The translations under genes and the position numbers were made by a program. A stretch of DNA of 64,000 bases. Origin: Bin25 sp965221765. Lineage in GTDB: Bacteria; Bacteroidota; Bacteroidia; Flavobacteriales; Flavobacteriaceae. The stretch lies in NCBI GenBank assembly GCA_965221765.1, contig OZ244911.1, positions 1,116,001 through 1,180,000 of the forward strand, written 5' to 3'. A model generated the notes under the pieces. It worked only from the letters and a program-made list of their open reading frames with translations, did not search any database and was not told where the DNA came from. Shown piece by piece: positions 26,123 through 34,658 of this stretch. The stretch's first letter is position 1, and each line of letters starts with the position of its first letter.

Positions 26123-27382
26123 ATGGCCTATTTATTTACTTCAGAATCTGTAGCTCCAGGACATCCAGATAAAGTTGCTGATCAAATCAGTGATGCCTTA
26201 TTGGATGGTTATTTGGCTTTTGACCCCAATAGTAAAGTGGCTATTGAAACGCTGGTAGGGGCTCATCATGTTGTTTTAGCTGGCGAATTTAAATCTGAAG
26301 TAACCATAGACGTAGAACAAATTGTTCGAAATAAAATTGAATCCATCGGTTATGTCGATAAAACAAAATTTGGTGGATTTACAGGCAAGGGATGCCACTT
26401 CACCAATCTCATTCAAAATCAATCTGAAGAATTAGTTAATAATCAAAAAGATAAAACAGTAGCTGGAGATCAGGGAATTATGTTTGGGTTTGCTTCTAAT
26501 CAAACCCAAACCCTCATGCCATTGCCCATTGATTTGGCTCATAAGATTCTTTATGAATTAAATCATCTTCGAAAATTAGGAGAAATAGCCTATTTAGGTC
26601 CCGATGCCAAATCACAAGTGACGGTTGAATTTGATGAAAATCACAAACCCCAACGGATTGATAATATAGTCATTTCAACGCTTCATGAAGAGCGTATTTC
26701 ACTAGAAAAACTAAAGGTAGAACTCAAAAATACTTTGTTTACTAAGCTCAAAGAAAAATTACCTTCTCATATTTCTGATCTTTTGGATGACCAAATAACC
26801 TATCATATCAATCCGGCAGGAACCTGGGCTAAAAAAGGAGGTCCTACAGCAGATTCTGGTCTGACGGGACGAAAAATTATCGTCGATACCTATGGCGGTC
26901 GGGGAGCTCACGGAGGGGGTGCTTTTAGTGGCAAAGATTCTAGTAAGGTTGATCGAAGTGGCGCTTATATGGCTCGATATATTGCTAAAAATCTAGTCAA
27001 AGCAGATGTGGCAAAACAAGTTTTGGTACAATTGAGTTACATCATTGGCAAACCAGAACCATCATCTATATTTATTGATACCTATGGCTCATTAAATCCT
27101 GAACTAAAGAATGGAAAATCTTTGACCGATGCCCATTTAGCGCAGGTAGTCAAAGAAATATTTAGCGACCAATTATCAGTAGAGGGAATCACCAATTTTT
27201 TAAAACTTAAAAATCCGATGTTTTCCGAAACAGCTGTATTTGGGCATATGGGGCGCCTGCCCCAAACAATAACCAAAACCTTCCATGATGCCAATGGCAC
27301 CGAAAAAAGATTCGAAGAATTAGAACTTTTTACATGGGAAAAACTAGATCACGTACCAACTATTAAAAACCAAATTTTCTAA
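26123..27382 (+). CDS. metK: S-adenosylmethionine synthetase
   Basis: MetK makes SAM from methionine and ATP. The 419-aa protein has TSESVAPGHPDKVADQISDA at the N-terminus, VAGDQGIMFGFASNQT, the phosphate loop GGRGAHGGGAFSGKDSSKVD and RSGAYMARYIAKNLV. All key segments are present and the frame is clean. It leads an operon with metY (22-bp gap) and metX. A probable SAM riboswitch lies just upstream, which would close a feedback loop on SAM. Confidence 0.97.
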   Translation: MAYLFTSESVAPGHPDKVADQISDALLDGYLAFDPNSKVAIETLVGAHHVVLAGEFKSEVTIDVEQIVRNKIESIGYVDKTKFGGFTGKGCHFTNLIQNQSEELVNNQKDKTVAGDQGIMFGFASNQTQTLMPLPIDLAHKILYELNHLRKLGEIAYLGPDAKSQVTVEFDENHKPQRIDNIVISTLHEERISLEKLKVELKNTLFTKLKEKLPSHISDLLDDQITYHINPAGTWAKKGGPTADSGLTGRKIIVDTYGGRGAHGGGAFSGKDSSKVDRSGAYMARYIAKNLVKADVAKQVLVQLSYIIGKPEPSSIFIDTYGSLNPELKNGKSLTDAHLAQVVKEIFSDQLSVEGITNFLKLKNPMFSETAVFGHMGRLPQTITKTFHDANGTEKRFEELELFTWEKLDHVPTIKNQIF

Positions 27383-27404
27383 AAAATAATATTAAATCAT
27401 AAAA

Positions 27405-28676
27405 ATGAGTAAACAATTTCAAACCGAGGCCCTTCATGCAGGTCATGATACCAAGGCCACCCAAGGTACTCGAGCAGTACCTATTTATCAGACGTCGTCT
27501 TATGTCTTCAATAATGCAGAACATGCGGCGAATCTGTTTGCATTATCTGAATTAGGATATATCTATACTAGATTAAATAATCCTACCAATGATGTATTAG
27601 AACAACGTTTGGCTACCGTTGAAGGAGGGATTGCGGCTGTGGCAACCGCTTCAGGAACATCGGCTTTATCCACGGCTTTGTTGATTTTATTAAAAACAGG
27701 AGACCATATCGTTTCTTCGAATAGTCTTTATGGAGGAACTTATAATCTTTTCAGTAATACCTTACCCCGTTTGGGAATCACCACCACGTTTGTAGATCCT
27801 GATAATCCTAAAAACTTCACGAAAGCGGTTCAACCCAATACACGAGCATTTTTTGCTGAGGCGCTAGGGAATCCAAAGCTCGATGTATTGGATTTGAAAG
27901 CCATTTCAAAAACGGCCCAAGCAGCCAAGGTACCATTTATTGTGGATAATACCGTGGCAACGCCTGCACTACTGAATCCCATTGAACATGGAGCCAATAT
28001 TGTCATTCATTCATTGACTAAGTATATTGCTGGGAATGGAACCATTATTGGAGGAGTCATCGTCGATGCGGGAACTTTTGATTGGGGCAATGGATTATTT
28101 CCTGAATTTACAGAACCCTCTCCATCGTACCATGGACTCAAATATCATGAGGCACTAGGTCCACCAGCATTTATTGTTCGAATTAGAGTTGAAGGTTTAA
28201 GAGATTTAGGAGCAGCTCCTAGTCCATTTAATTCATTTTTGGCTGTTCAAGGTCTTGAGACTCTTGATGCCCGAATCATCCGACATTCTGAAAATGCATT
28301 GGAATTGGCTAAATGGCTTGAGAAACAAAAACCAGTGGCTTGGGTAAATTATCCAGGACTTAAATCATCCAAGTATAAAAAGCTAGCGGATAAGTATTTA
28401 CCCAAAGGCAAAAGTGGGATTTTAACCTTTGGTCTCAAAACGGGTGAAGAAGGGGCTAAAAAGGTCATCGATAATACAAAAATCTTTTCACTTTTGGCCA
28501 ATATTGGTGATTCAAAATCTTTGATTATTCATCCTTGGAGTACGACGCATTCGCAACTATCTGAAGAATCCAAGAAAGCCACGGGAGTCACTCAAGATTT
28601 GGTTCGAATTTCAGTCGGGCTTGAAAATGTAGAAGATTTAAAAGCAGATTTAAAACAAGCTTTTGCCACGCTTTAG
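27405..28676 (+). CDS. metY: O-acetylhomoserine sulfhydrylase
   Basis: This PLP enzyme of the Cys/Met metabolism family joins O-acetylhomoserine and sulfide to homocysteine. The 423-aa protein shows QTEALHAGHDTKATQGTRAV, YIYTRLNNPTNDVLEQRLAT, ASGTSALSTALLILL and the PLP Lys in VIHSLTKYIAGNGTIIGG (about Lys206). Length (about 420) favours the sulfhydrylase over cystathionine gamma-synthase (about 390). Its substrate is the product of the next gene, metX, 8 bp downstream. Confidence 0.93.
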   Translation: MSKQFQTEALHAGHDTKATQGTRAVPIYQTSSYVFNNAEHAANLFALSELGYIYTRLNNPTNDVLEQRLATVEGGIAAVATASGTSALSTALLILLKTGDHIVSSNSLYGGTYNLFSNTLPRLGITTTFVDPDNPKNFTKAVQPNTRAFFAEALGNPKLDVLDLKAISKTAQAAKVPFIVDNTVATPALLNPIEHGANIVIHSLTKYIAGNGTIIGGVIVDAGTFDWGNGLFPEFTEPSPSYHGLKYHEALGPPAFIVRIRVEGLRDLGAAPSPFNSFLAVQGLETLDARIIRHSENALELAKWLEKQKPVAWVNYPGLKSSKYKKLADKYLPKGKSGILTFGLKTGEEGAKKVIDNTKIFSLLANIGDSKSLIIHPWSTTHSQLSEESKKATGVTQDLVRISVGLENVEDLKADLKQAFATL

Positions 28677-28684
28677 ATTTTTAC

Positions 28685-29644
28685 ATGTCTGCAATTCAGT
28701 CCATACCATTCGATTCATTTCGAACGGATTCGGGGGCTGTTTATAGTCCAACGACGTTGTATTATCAACAATTTGGACAATCCATAGGAAAAGCTCCTGT
28801 TGTATTAATTCATCATTCACTTACCGGTGACTCTAATGTCGCCGGTAAGTTTGGATGGTGGAAGAGAATTGTAGGCAAAAATAAAGTCATCGATACTGAG
28901 AAGTATACCATCTTAGCATTCAATATTTTAGGCAATGGAATCAAAGGGCAAACATTTAAAAACTATAAAGATTTTCATCTAGGGGATATTGCACATGCTA
29001 TTAAATTAGGCTTGGAAAAGCTACATATAGATCAAATATATGCTAGTATTGGTGGTTCAATCGGGGGTGGATTGGTTTGGGAAATGGCCTCTAAGTATCC
29101 CAATTTATCCCAATACATCATACCTATCGCTGCCAATTGGAAAGCCACGGGGTGGATTATTGCCAATACCTTTATTCAAGACAGGATATTAAAAAATTCT
29201 TCAGATCCTTTAGTGGATGCCCGGATGCATGCCATGATGACCTATCGTAATCCTCTGTCGATTGAACAGAGATTCAACCGAGAGTTTAGTGATGAAAAGA
29301 ATATCTATCAAGTTGAAAGTTGGTTATTGGGACATGGCCATAAATTGGCATCTCGTTATGAGCTAGATGCTTATGTGATGATGAATTATTTATTGAGCTC
29401 TGTGGATTTTGCACGTGATGGCAGAGGCTTGGATACCATTATCAATAGCATCACTTCTGATATTCATATTATTTCAATAGATAGTGATCAATTATTTACT
29501 CATTGGGAAGATATTGAAAATATAAAAATTCTTAAGAAGTACAAGAAAAATATCGCCCATCATTTAATCAAATCCAAACATGGTCATGATGCCTTTTTGA
29601 TTGAATATGATCAAATTGAAGCCATATTAAAAAATATTTTTTAA
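28685..29644 (+). CDS. metX: Homoserine O-acetyltransferase
   Basis: This alpha/beta-hydrolase-fold enzyme acetylates homoserine with acetyl-CoA, the first committed step of methionine synthesis. The nucleophile is in IGGSIGGGLVWEMA (Ser125), with Asp in ISIDSDQLFTHWED and His in KSKHGHDAFLIEY forming the triad. The N-terminal oxyanion region VVLIHHSLTGDSNV is typical. At 319 aa it is slightly shorter than many MetX proteins. It ends the metK-metY-metX operon. Specificity for acetyl over succinyl is inferred from the metY partner. Confidence 0.92.
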   Translation: MSAIQSIPFDSFRTDSGAVYSPTTLYYQQFGQSIGKAPVVLIHHSLTGDSNVAGKFGWWKRIVGKNKVIDTEKYTILAFNILGNGIKGQTFKNYKDFHLGDIAHAIKLGLEKLHIDQIYASIGGSIGGGLVWEMASKYPNLSQYIIPIAANWKATGWIIANTFIQDRILKNSSDPLVDARMHAMMTYRNPLSIEQRFNREFSDEKNIYQVESWLLGHGHKLASRYELDAYVMMNYLLSSVDFARDGRGLDTIINSITSDIHIISIDSDQLFTHWEDIENIKILKKYKKNIAHHLIKSKHGHDAFLIEYDQIEAILKNIF

Positions 29645-30241
29645 ATCCAATGATTTCGAATCTATTTGATTCACGAGAGTCTATGTGCAAAAAGTCTTTG
29701 TTTTGGGATTTATACCCCTTAGAATCAACCCAAAAGAGAGAGTATAAAAATATCTGGTGAATTTAAACTAATTGAAAAAACAAAAAACTTGATTAAATCA
29801 TACTCTCTCTTTCCGGTGAATGCAAACGCATCAGACATTAGAGGAGTTACTTGGCCTGAAAAATTTCATTAGGAACAAGAATCAATCCCACAAAATGATT
29901 ATAGACTTCAAACACACTAGTTCATTTAGAGAACGTAATGATTGGAAAAAGTATTATAATGAACCAATAAGAGTTAATAATTCGATATCTTCAAGATGAA
30001 AAAGTTTGTGAGGATAAAATAAATCACCCAGGTGTTCGTACATTCGACAACCTTAGTCCCATCGAAAAGATAAAATCAACATGGGCTCAAGTTGCACTAG
30101 CGAGTTGAACATGGTGGAAGTTTATGTTCCTAAGTAACCATTGACTTGATGTGTATATTACTTAAACTAAACAATTGATTTCACTCTTATCGAGCAAACA
30201 CAGAGTTTGGATTGAAAAGACGTTATGGAATAAATTCATAG
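29645..30241. other. 597-bp intergenic stretch
   Basis: No credible gene. It contains one long-range inverted repeat (29733-29745 / 29800-29812). On the plus strand from about 30010 a short protein-like piece reads NHPGVRTFDNLSPIEKI but it is enclosed by stops and I cannot name it. Confidence 0.4.
29733..29812. repeat. Inverted repeat with 13-bp arms
   Basis: AAAGAGAGAGTAT (29733-29745) and ATACTCTCTCTTT (29800-29812) are perfect reverse complements, 54 bp apart, just after metX. It could be a long-stem terminator or the trace of a small mobile element; flanking direct repeats are not evident. Confidence 0.5.
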
Positions 30242-31376
30242 TTAAGGTCTTTTAATTACTGAAATAAATAGTTCTCTGTTAGGGTCATTGATTAGTGTTA
30301 AGTTGGGAGTTCTTTCAAATGCTCTGGGGATGCCGCTACCAACCCCAGCAAATGGAATAGTAAATCTTGCATTGGTAAAAAGTACGGGGTTTCTCGGGAT
30401 AGAGATTCCGATTTTTATGTTGTCAATAGTGAGTGAATTAGGAAGTTTTCCAGGGCTTATAATCTCGATTCGATTGTCAAAGATAAAGACCTTGATACTT
30501 GAAGAAATAAAATAATCTCGGTGTATGAGGGCATTGGCAAGCAATTCTTCAATGGTTTCAATTGGGATTTCCATTTCAGATTGCGAATTAAATCCATCTT
30601 TTACTTGTACTTTTCTTAAATTTCGTGTAATAAATGAAAGGGTTTTGTTATATAACTTCTTTAGATTCCCCGAAAAAGGATCTTCTTTATCTCGGAATTG
30701 ATTGGAACTGGTTTCATTGCCTACTACAGAAACACATTGAACGGTCAATGTTGGTCTGAATTGTTGAGGATTCTTGCCCAATAGAAGCAAACCGCCTAGA
30801 CTGATTTTTCCATCGTTCAACATTCCAAGATTTGACAGAATCGTAGCGGTAGATTGTCCGATTTCGTTGATAGATTTTTTAGTTTTTGCGAGAATAAATT
30901 CTTGAAAATATTCTTGGTCAATATCATTAATAGTTGTTCCTGTGATAATCGTTTCCTCAGCAAAAAGGTTTCCACTACTTTGAAGTAGTCGGGCCATTTC
31001 TTCTTTGGTAATCACTTTTCTTTTGTCAGAACCGTTTTTCATCCATATGTGGCTTGCTGGTTCCTTCAGAAATATGTGCTACAATTAAATTTTGCTCTTT
31101 TACTTTTAGTGTTTCAGTATAAATATGAATGGGAGCTTTTACATGGTTAGATGCTGCATTGGCTAATAATCTGTTGGTTTCTTGAAGCTCTTCAAATGAA
31201 AGTCCGTTGATGTTTCCTATTTTATCATCCACTCCAATAACTAAGATTCCGCCTTTTGTATTTGAAAAAGCAACCATTTCAGCACCAATCGAGTTGGCAT
31301 TAGAAACGCGGGCTTTAAACTGAACCTTACTCGATTCTCCCATTTGGATTAAATCTAATAACTCCAATGCATCCAT
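30242..31376 (-). pseudogene. AlbA_2-domain ATP-binding regulator, split by a small deletion
   Basis: The 5' part (31026-31376) is an AlbA_2 / Schlafen-like domain: LIQMGESSKVQFKARVSN, FSNTKGGILVIGVDDKIGN, and ends at HISEGTSKPH. The 3' part (30242-31042, other frame) continues from MKNGSDKRKVITKEEMARLL into a GHKL-type C-terminal domain with ETIEELLANALIHRDYF and DNRIEIISPGKLPNSLTID. Intact relatives read SKPxxDxxGxIW-KNGSDKRKV across the gap. Here CATATGGATG retains the bases for I-W-M but the preceding codons are missing, so a small deletion of non-triplet length broke the gene. The family is a predicted transcriptional regulator or defence-linked ATPase. Confidence 0.75.
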
Positions 31377-31468
31377 GATGAATAAACGCTATTTATTTTT
31401 TAAGTAGAACCCTCCAAAATAGAGATACAAATTTTTTAATCTATTTTACTATGACTGATTGCTAATAG

Positions 31469-31666
31469 CTAAGAAATACCTGTTTTTTGAAATGATACAA
31501 GAATCGAACTCCTGCCATCATGAGGTCTTAAACCAACCCCTTGTTCTAGATTCACTTCTGAACCAAGTTCGCAAATTAGAATATCATTTCTTAATGAATG
31601 AAATTGTATGCTGAAATTTATGAATTCTTTGTCGAAATCTGTTGTTGTAATAATCTCACAATTCAT
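31469..31666 (-). pseudogene. RelE/HigB-like toxin remnant
   Basis: MNCEIITTTDFDKEFINFSI, then FHSLRNDILICELG matches the opening of RelE-superfamily toxins of the kind beginning IITTPEFDKELKKL. The rest, which should carry the basic catalytic strand and a GGARVI motif, is scrambled; another frame offers AGVRFLYHF. No start-to-end toxin can be read and no antitoxin gene is visible. Confidence 0.45.
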
Positions 31667-31934
31667 TTACTTGCATCTAAAACTTTTCCCTTTTCATTGA
31701 CTTAGTAATATTAAGTTTATCTCTCGGCTCATCTTGATCTTCTTTAATCTGAATAAACCACTCCATATGAAGAGGCTTTTTTGCTAAAAATTTAAATCTA
31801 TTGAAAATATGGGTGAAAGAAGAGTTTTATGAATTTGTCAAAAAATCAACAACTAGACGATTTTATTGAGAGGAATATACCGATGTTGGTAGGTTTTATA
31901 AAACATTGAAACCAAAAAATATTCTTATCAATAT

Positions 31935-32564
31935 TTAGATGAATTTTATTTTCCCCCTATTTAAAACCAATTGATGTTCACTTAATGATTCCACCTCTTG
32001 AGAAATATGGCTAGTGAAAAGGATGATTCGATTGGTTTTAAAGTCAGATATTGTTTTTTCAAAGATTTTTAGTTGATTAGAATCCAATCCATTAGTGGGT
32101 TCATCTAAAAACAATAAACTTGGATTATGAATGAAACACGCTGCTAGTCCGACCCGCTGTCGATAGCCTTTTGAAAGCACTTGAATTTTGGTATAGCGAT
32201 ATGATGCTAGCCCGAATTGATTGAGTATTTTGAGTGTTTGGCTTTTTTTGATATGATAAAAACCACCGATAAAAGCCAAATACTCTTGAACATACATATG
32301 ATGGTACAGTGGATTGGATTCAGACAAATAGCCTATTTTGAATTGGAATTGCTTTGTGTGTGTTTTTAAATCGAGAGTACCATAAGTGATCTTACCAATC
32401 CAATGGGAGTAATATCCAGCTAAAATTTTCAGTAAAGTTGATTTTCCAGATCCATTATTACCTAGTAAAGCATATACTTTTCCTGGTGTTAAGATAAAGG
32501 AAACGTCATCCAAAACTTTTGATTTTCCTAATGTTTTGCTAAGATGTTCAACTATTAAATTCAT
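31935..32564 (-). CDS. ABC transporter ATP-binding protein
   Basis: A 209-aa nucleotide-binding subunit with Walker A LLGNNGSGKSTLLKIL (about residues 34-49), a Q-loop region GYLSESNPLY, a signature variant in QVLSKGYRQRVGLAACF, Walker B SLLFLDEPTNGLD and a switch His in LFTSHISQE. It is short, lacking the C-terminal extension of GldA-type proteins. No permease gene is adjacent, so the cargo is unknown. It is 35 bp after the EamA gene on the same strand. Confidence 0.88.
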   Translation of the reverse strand: MNLIVEHLSKTLGKSKVLDDVSFILTPGKVYALLGNNGSGKSTLLKILAGYYSHWIGKITYGTLDLKTHTKQFQFKIGYLSESNPLYHHMYVQEYLAFIGGFYHIKKSQTLKILNQFGLASYRYTKIQVLSKGYRQRVGLAACFIHNPSLLFLDEPTNGLDSNQLKIFEKTISDFKTNRIILFTSHISQEVESLSEHQLVLNRGKIKFI

Positions 32565-32599
32565 AGGCTAAGACAAAAATAAAAGCTCAATACAATCAA

Positions 32600-33454
32600 T
32601 TATTGTTTTCTTAGGCTTTCCAAAATGACGGTCAATAAAATAAGACTTCCACCCATGATACTTTGAATTTGGGGTATTTCATTTAAAAAAATCAAAGCTA
32701 GTAAAATCCCAAAAATCGGTTGCACACTATTTAAAATACTCACATTGGAAGTACTAAACGATTTAAAACTATTGGCAAATAATGTATGTCCAAGTGAAGT
32801 GGTTATGATTCCTAAGAAAAGCAAAAAAGGCCATTGGGAAGAGATATTATCAATAGGAGAATAAAACATGGTTGGAAATAATAAAACAGTGATCACAATC
32901 ATCTGGAAAAACATGACTGAAGAACCCTTCATGTCTGAAATTTTTGTTTTTACCATAATATTACGAATAGAATAGGTAAAAGCTGAAATCAGGCCCATCA
33001 TCAGACCAAGGGTCTTTTGATCTTTAAGGTTGAATTCTGGAACTAAGAAATAAACGCCTAGAACGATCATGAGTCCAAACAACAAATGAATCTTTTGAAA
33101 TGAAACTTTTCGTATTAAGGGTTCGAGAAATGCCGTCATGATGGGAAATGTAAACACAGCCAATGCGGCAATGGCTACATTGCTCAGTTTGAGCGCCATA
33201 AAATAGGTCACCCAATGAATTCCCATCAAGATACCACTAAAAAGCAATCCAATTTTGTGATTCTTCCAATCTTTAAGAAGGGGATAATTTTTATAGATAC
33301 AGTAACCCCCTAAGACAAAAACAGCCATGAATGATCGACACCATATAATGATGTGGGGAGCCAAATCAATATATCTTCCCAATGGTCCAGAAGTAGCGAT
33401 TAATAGGGAAGCCGTTGTAACTAATCCAAAATGTTGAAGACGTTTGGTTTGCAA
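32600..33454 (-). CDS. EamA/DMT-family membrane transporter
   Basis: This 284-aa protein has ten hydrophobic helices in two repeated EamA halves. The first half has GPLGRYIDLAPHIIIWCRSF and NVAIAALAVFTFPIMTAFLE. The second has TTSLGHTLFANSFKSFSTSN and ILNSVQPIFGILLALIFLNE, the usual second-repeat pattern. Members export amino acids or other small metabolites; the substrate cannot be predicted. No signal of decay. Confidence 0.88.
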   Translation of the reverse strand: MQTKRLQHFGLVTTASLLIATSGPLGRYIDLAPHIIIWCRSFMAVFVLGGYCIYKNYPLLKDWKNHKIGLLFSGILMGIHWVTYFMALKLSNVAIAALAVFTFPIMTAFLEPLIRKVSFQKIHLLFGLMIVLGVYFLVPEFNLKDQKTLGLMMGLISAFTYSIRNIMVKTKISDMKGSSVMFFQMIVITVLLFPTMFYSPIDNISSQWPFLLFLGIITTSLGHTLFANSFKSFSTSNVSILNSVQPIFGILLALIFLNEIPQIQSIMGGSLILLTVILESLRKQ

Positions 33455-33680
33455 TGGGCAAAGTTAATCACCTAGCATGAGTAATAAAAAAGAGTTTAAC
33501 AAGGTTCAAAGCTGAATACAAAATAAGTCCATGACAATGGTTTATGGCAGTGCATTTTATTTCGTTTCAATAGGCCACTGTGAAAAATGATATGTTATCG
33601 AGTCTAACAACACGTATAAATTTTTTGAATGATCGATTTAAATCAATAATTACTGTATATTAGCCCCATCGATTTTTGAC

Positions 33681-33755
33681 GTGAACACCACTAGATTTTA
33701 TAACAAAGAATACTTCTACTTTTTTTATGGAAAAAGTAGAAGGGCTCTGTTATGA
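33681..33755 (+). CDS. Phe/Tyr-rich leader peptide of the aromatic operon
   Basis: GTG at 33681 opens 24 codons ending in TGA at 33753-33755. The middle reads FYNKEYFYFFY, so 8 of 24 codons are Phe or Tyr. The run overlaps the 5' arm of a 12-bp hairpin (33713-33724 / 33731-33742), and a terminator stands between it and pheA. That is the arrangement of a ribosome-mediated attenuator, here reading charged tRNA-Phe and tRNA-Tyr for a Phe/Tyr biosynthetic operon. The GTG start is assigned because no ATG precedes the run in frame. Confidence 0.75.
   Translation: MNTTRFYNKEYFYFFYGKSRRALL
33713..33742 (+). promoter_or_regulatory. Attenuator hairpin 1:2 over the aromatic codons
   Basis: CTTCTACTTTTT (33713-33724) pairs perfectly with AAAAAGTAGAAG (33731-33742), with a 6-nt loop. 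A ribosome stalled at the Tyr/Phe codons would cover the 5' arm and free the 3' side. AGGGCT (33741-33746) can then pair with AGTCCT (33783-33788), six pairs with one G-U. That pairing would take the 5' arm of the terminator and so act as the antiterminator. Confidence 0.7.
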
Positions 33756-33781
33756 TTTAATTAGTCAAAATAAAATAAAAC

Positions 33782-33810
33782 AAGTCCTGAAAATTCAGGA
33801 CTTTTTTTTT
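33782..33810 (+). terminator. Intrinsic terminator in the pheA leader
   Basis: AAGTCCTGAA (33782-33791) and TTCAGGACTT (33794-33803) form a 10-bp stem that runs into a T run (33802-33810), ending 5 bp before the pheA ATG. A full terminator directly in front of a biosynthetic operon only makes sense as a conditional one. Confidence 0.85.
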
Positions 33811-33815
33811 GGAAA

Positions 33816-34658
33816 ATGAGTATAAAGCAAAATTCTATTGTAGCTATTCAAGGAATTGAAGGTTCCTATCATGATCTTGTGGCCAAAGAATATTTTGGAG
33901 AGTCTGTTCAAGTCATCCACTGTGATACATTCGATGAATTGGTCGAGCAGGTTAAATCTCAGAAATGCAGTCAAGGATTGATGGCTATTGAAAATTCTAT
34001 TGCAGGATCTATTTTGCCTAATTATTCTCTCATTGACTGTGGTCAGATGAGTATCGTTGGAGAATATTTATATGGCATTAGTCATCATTTGATGGTGCTG
34101 CCTGGTCAAACCATCAGTCAAATTAAAGAAGTTCATTCGCATCCCATGGCATTGCAACAATGCAAACAATTTTTTCAGCAATACCCACATATTCGATTGA
34201 TTGAATCACAGGATACCGCTGAAGAAGCTAAATGGATTGCACAGAAAAAAATCAGAGGTTATGGTGCAATTGCTAGTCATCGAGCCGCATGCTTATTTGG
34301 ATTAGATATTTTGGCAAGCAATATTCAAACCATTAGAAATAATGTGACGCGGTTTGTCGTTATCCAAAGAGCTCAAGATGCTACGATTCTAGAAAATTCA
34401 AATAAAGCCGCTCTGAAGTTTACTTTGGATCATCAAAGGGGTAGTTTGGCAACGGTTTTGAATTTAATGAGTGATTGTCATTTAAACTTAACCAAAATCC
34501 AATCCTTGCCCATCACTGAAACGCCTGGAAAATATGCCTTCTTTGTCGATGTTTTATTCAATGAATATAAACAGTTTGAAAAAGCCAAAAAAGTTATTGA
34601 AATCATAGCCACTCAATTCAAAGTAATGGGCGTCTATCAAAACAAAAAATATGATTGA
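33816..34658 (+). CDS. pheA: Prephenate dehydratase
   Basis: PheA turns prephenate into phenylpyruvate for phenylalanine. The 280-aa protein has a periplasmic-binding-like catalytic domain (SIVAIQGIEGSYHDLVAKEY at the start, the substrate motif NNVTRFVVIQ) and a C-terminal ACT domain (RGSLATVLNLMSDCHLNLTK). The ACT site normally written ESRP reads QSLP here, so feedback binding of Phe may differ. No chorismate mutase domain is fused; that activity is at the C-terminus of the fourth gene. It is first of four overlapping or abutting genes, downstream of the attenuator. Confidence 0.93.
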   Translation: MSIKQNSIVAIQGIEGSYHDLVAKEYFGESVQVIHCDTFDELVEQVKSQKCSQGLMAIENSIAGSILPNYSLIDCGQMSIVGEYLYGISHHLMVLPGQTISQIKEVHSHPMALQQCKQFFQQYPHIRLIESQDTAEEAKWIAQKKIRGYGAIASHRAACLFGLDILASNIQTIRNNVTRFVVIQRAQDATILENSNKAALKFTLDHQRGSLATVLNLMSDCHLNLTKIQSLPITETPGKYAFFVDVLFNEYKQFEKAKKVIEIIATQFKVMGVYQNKKYD

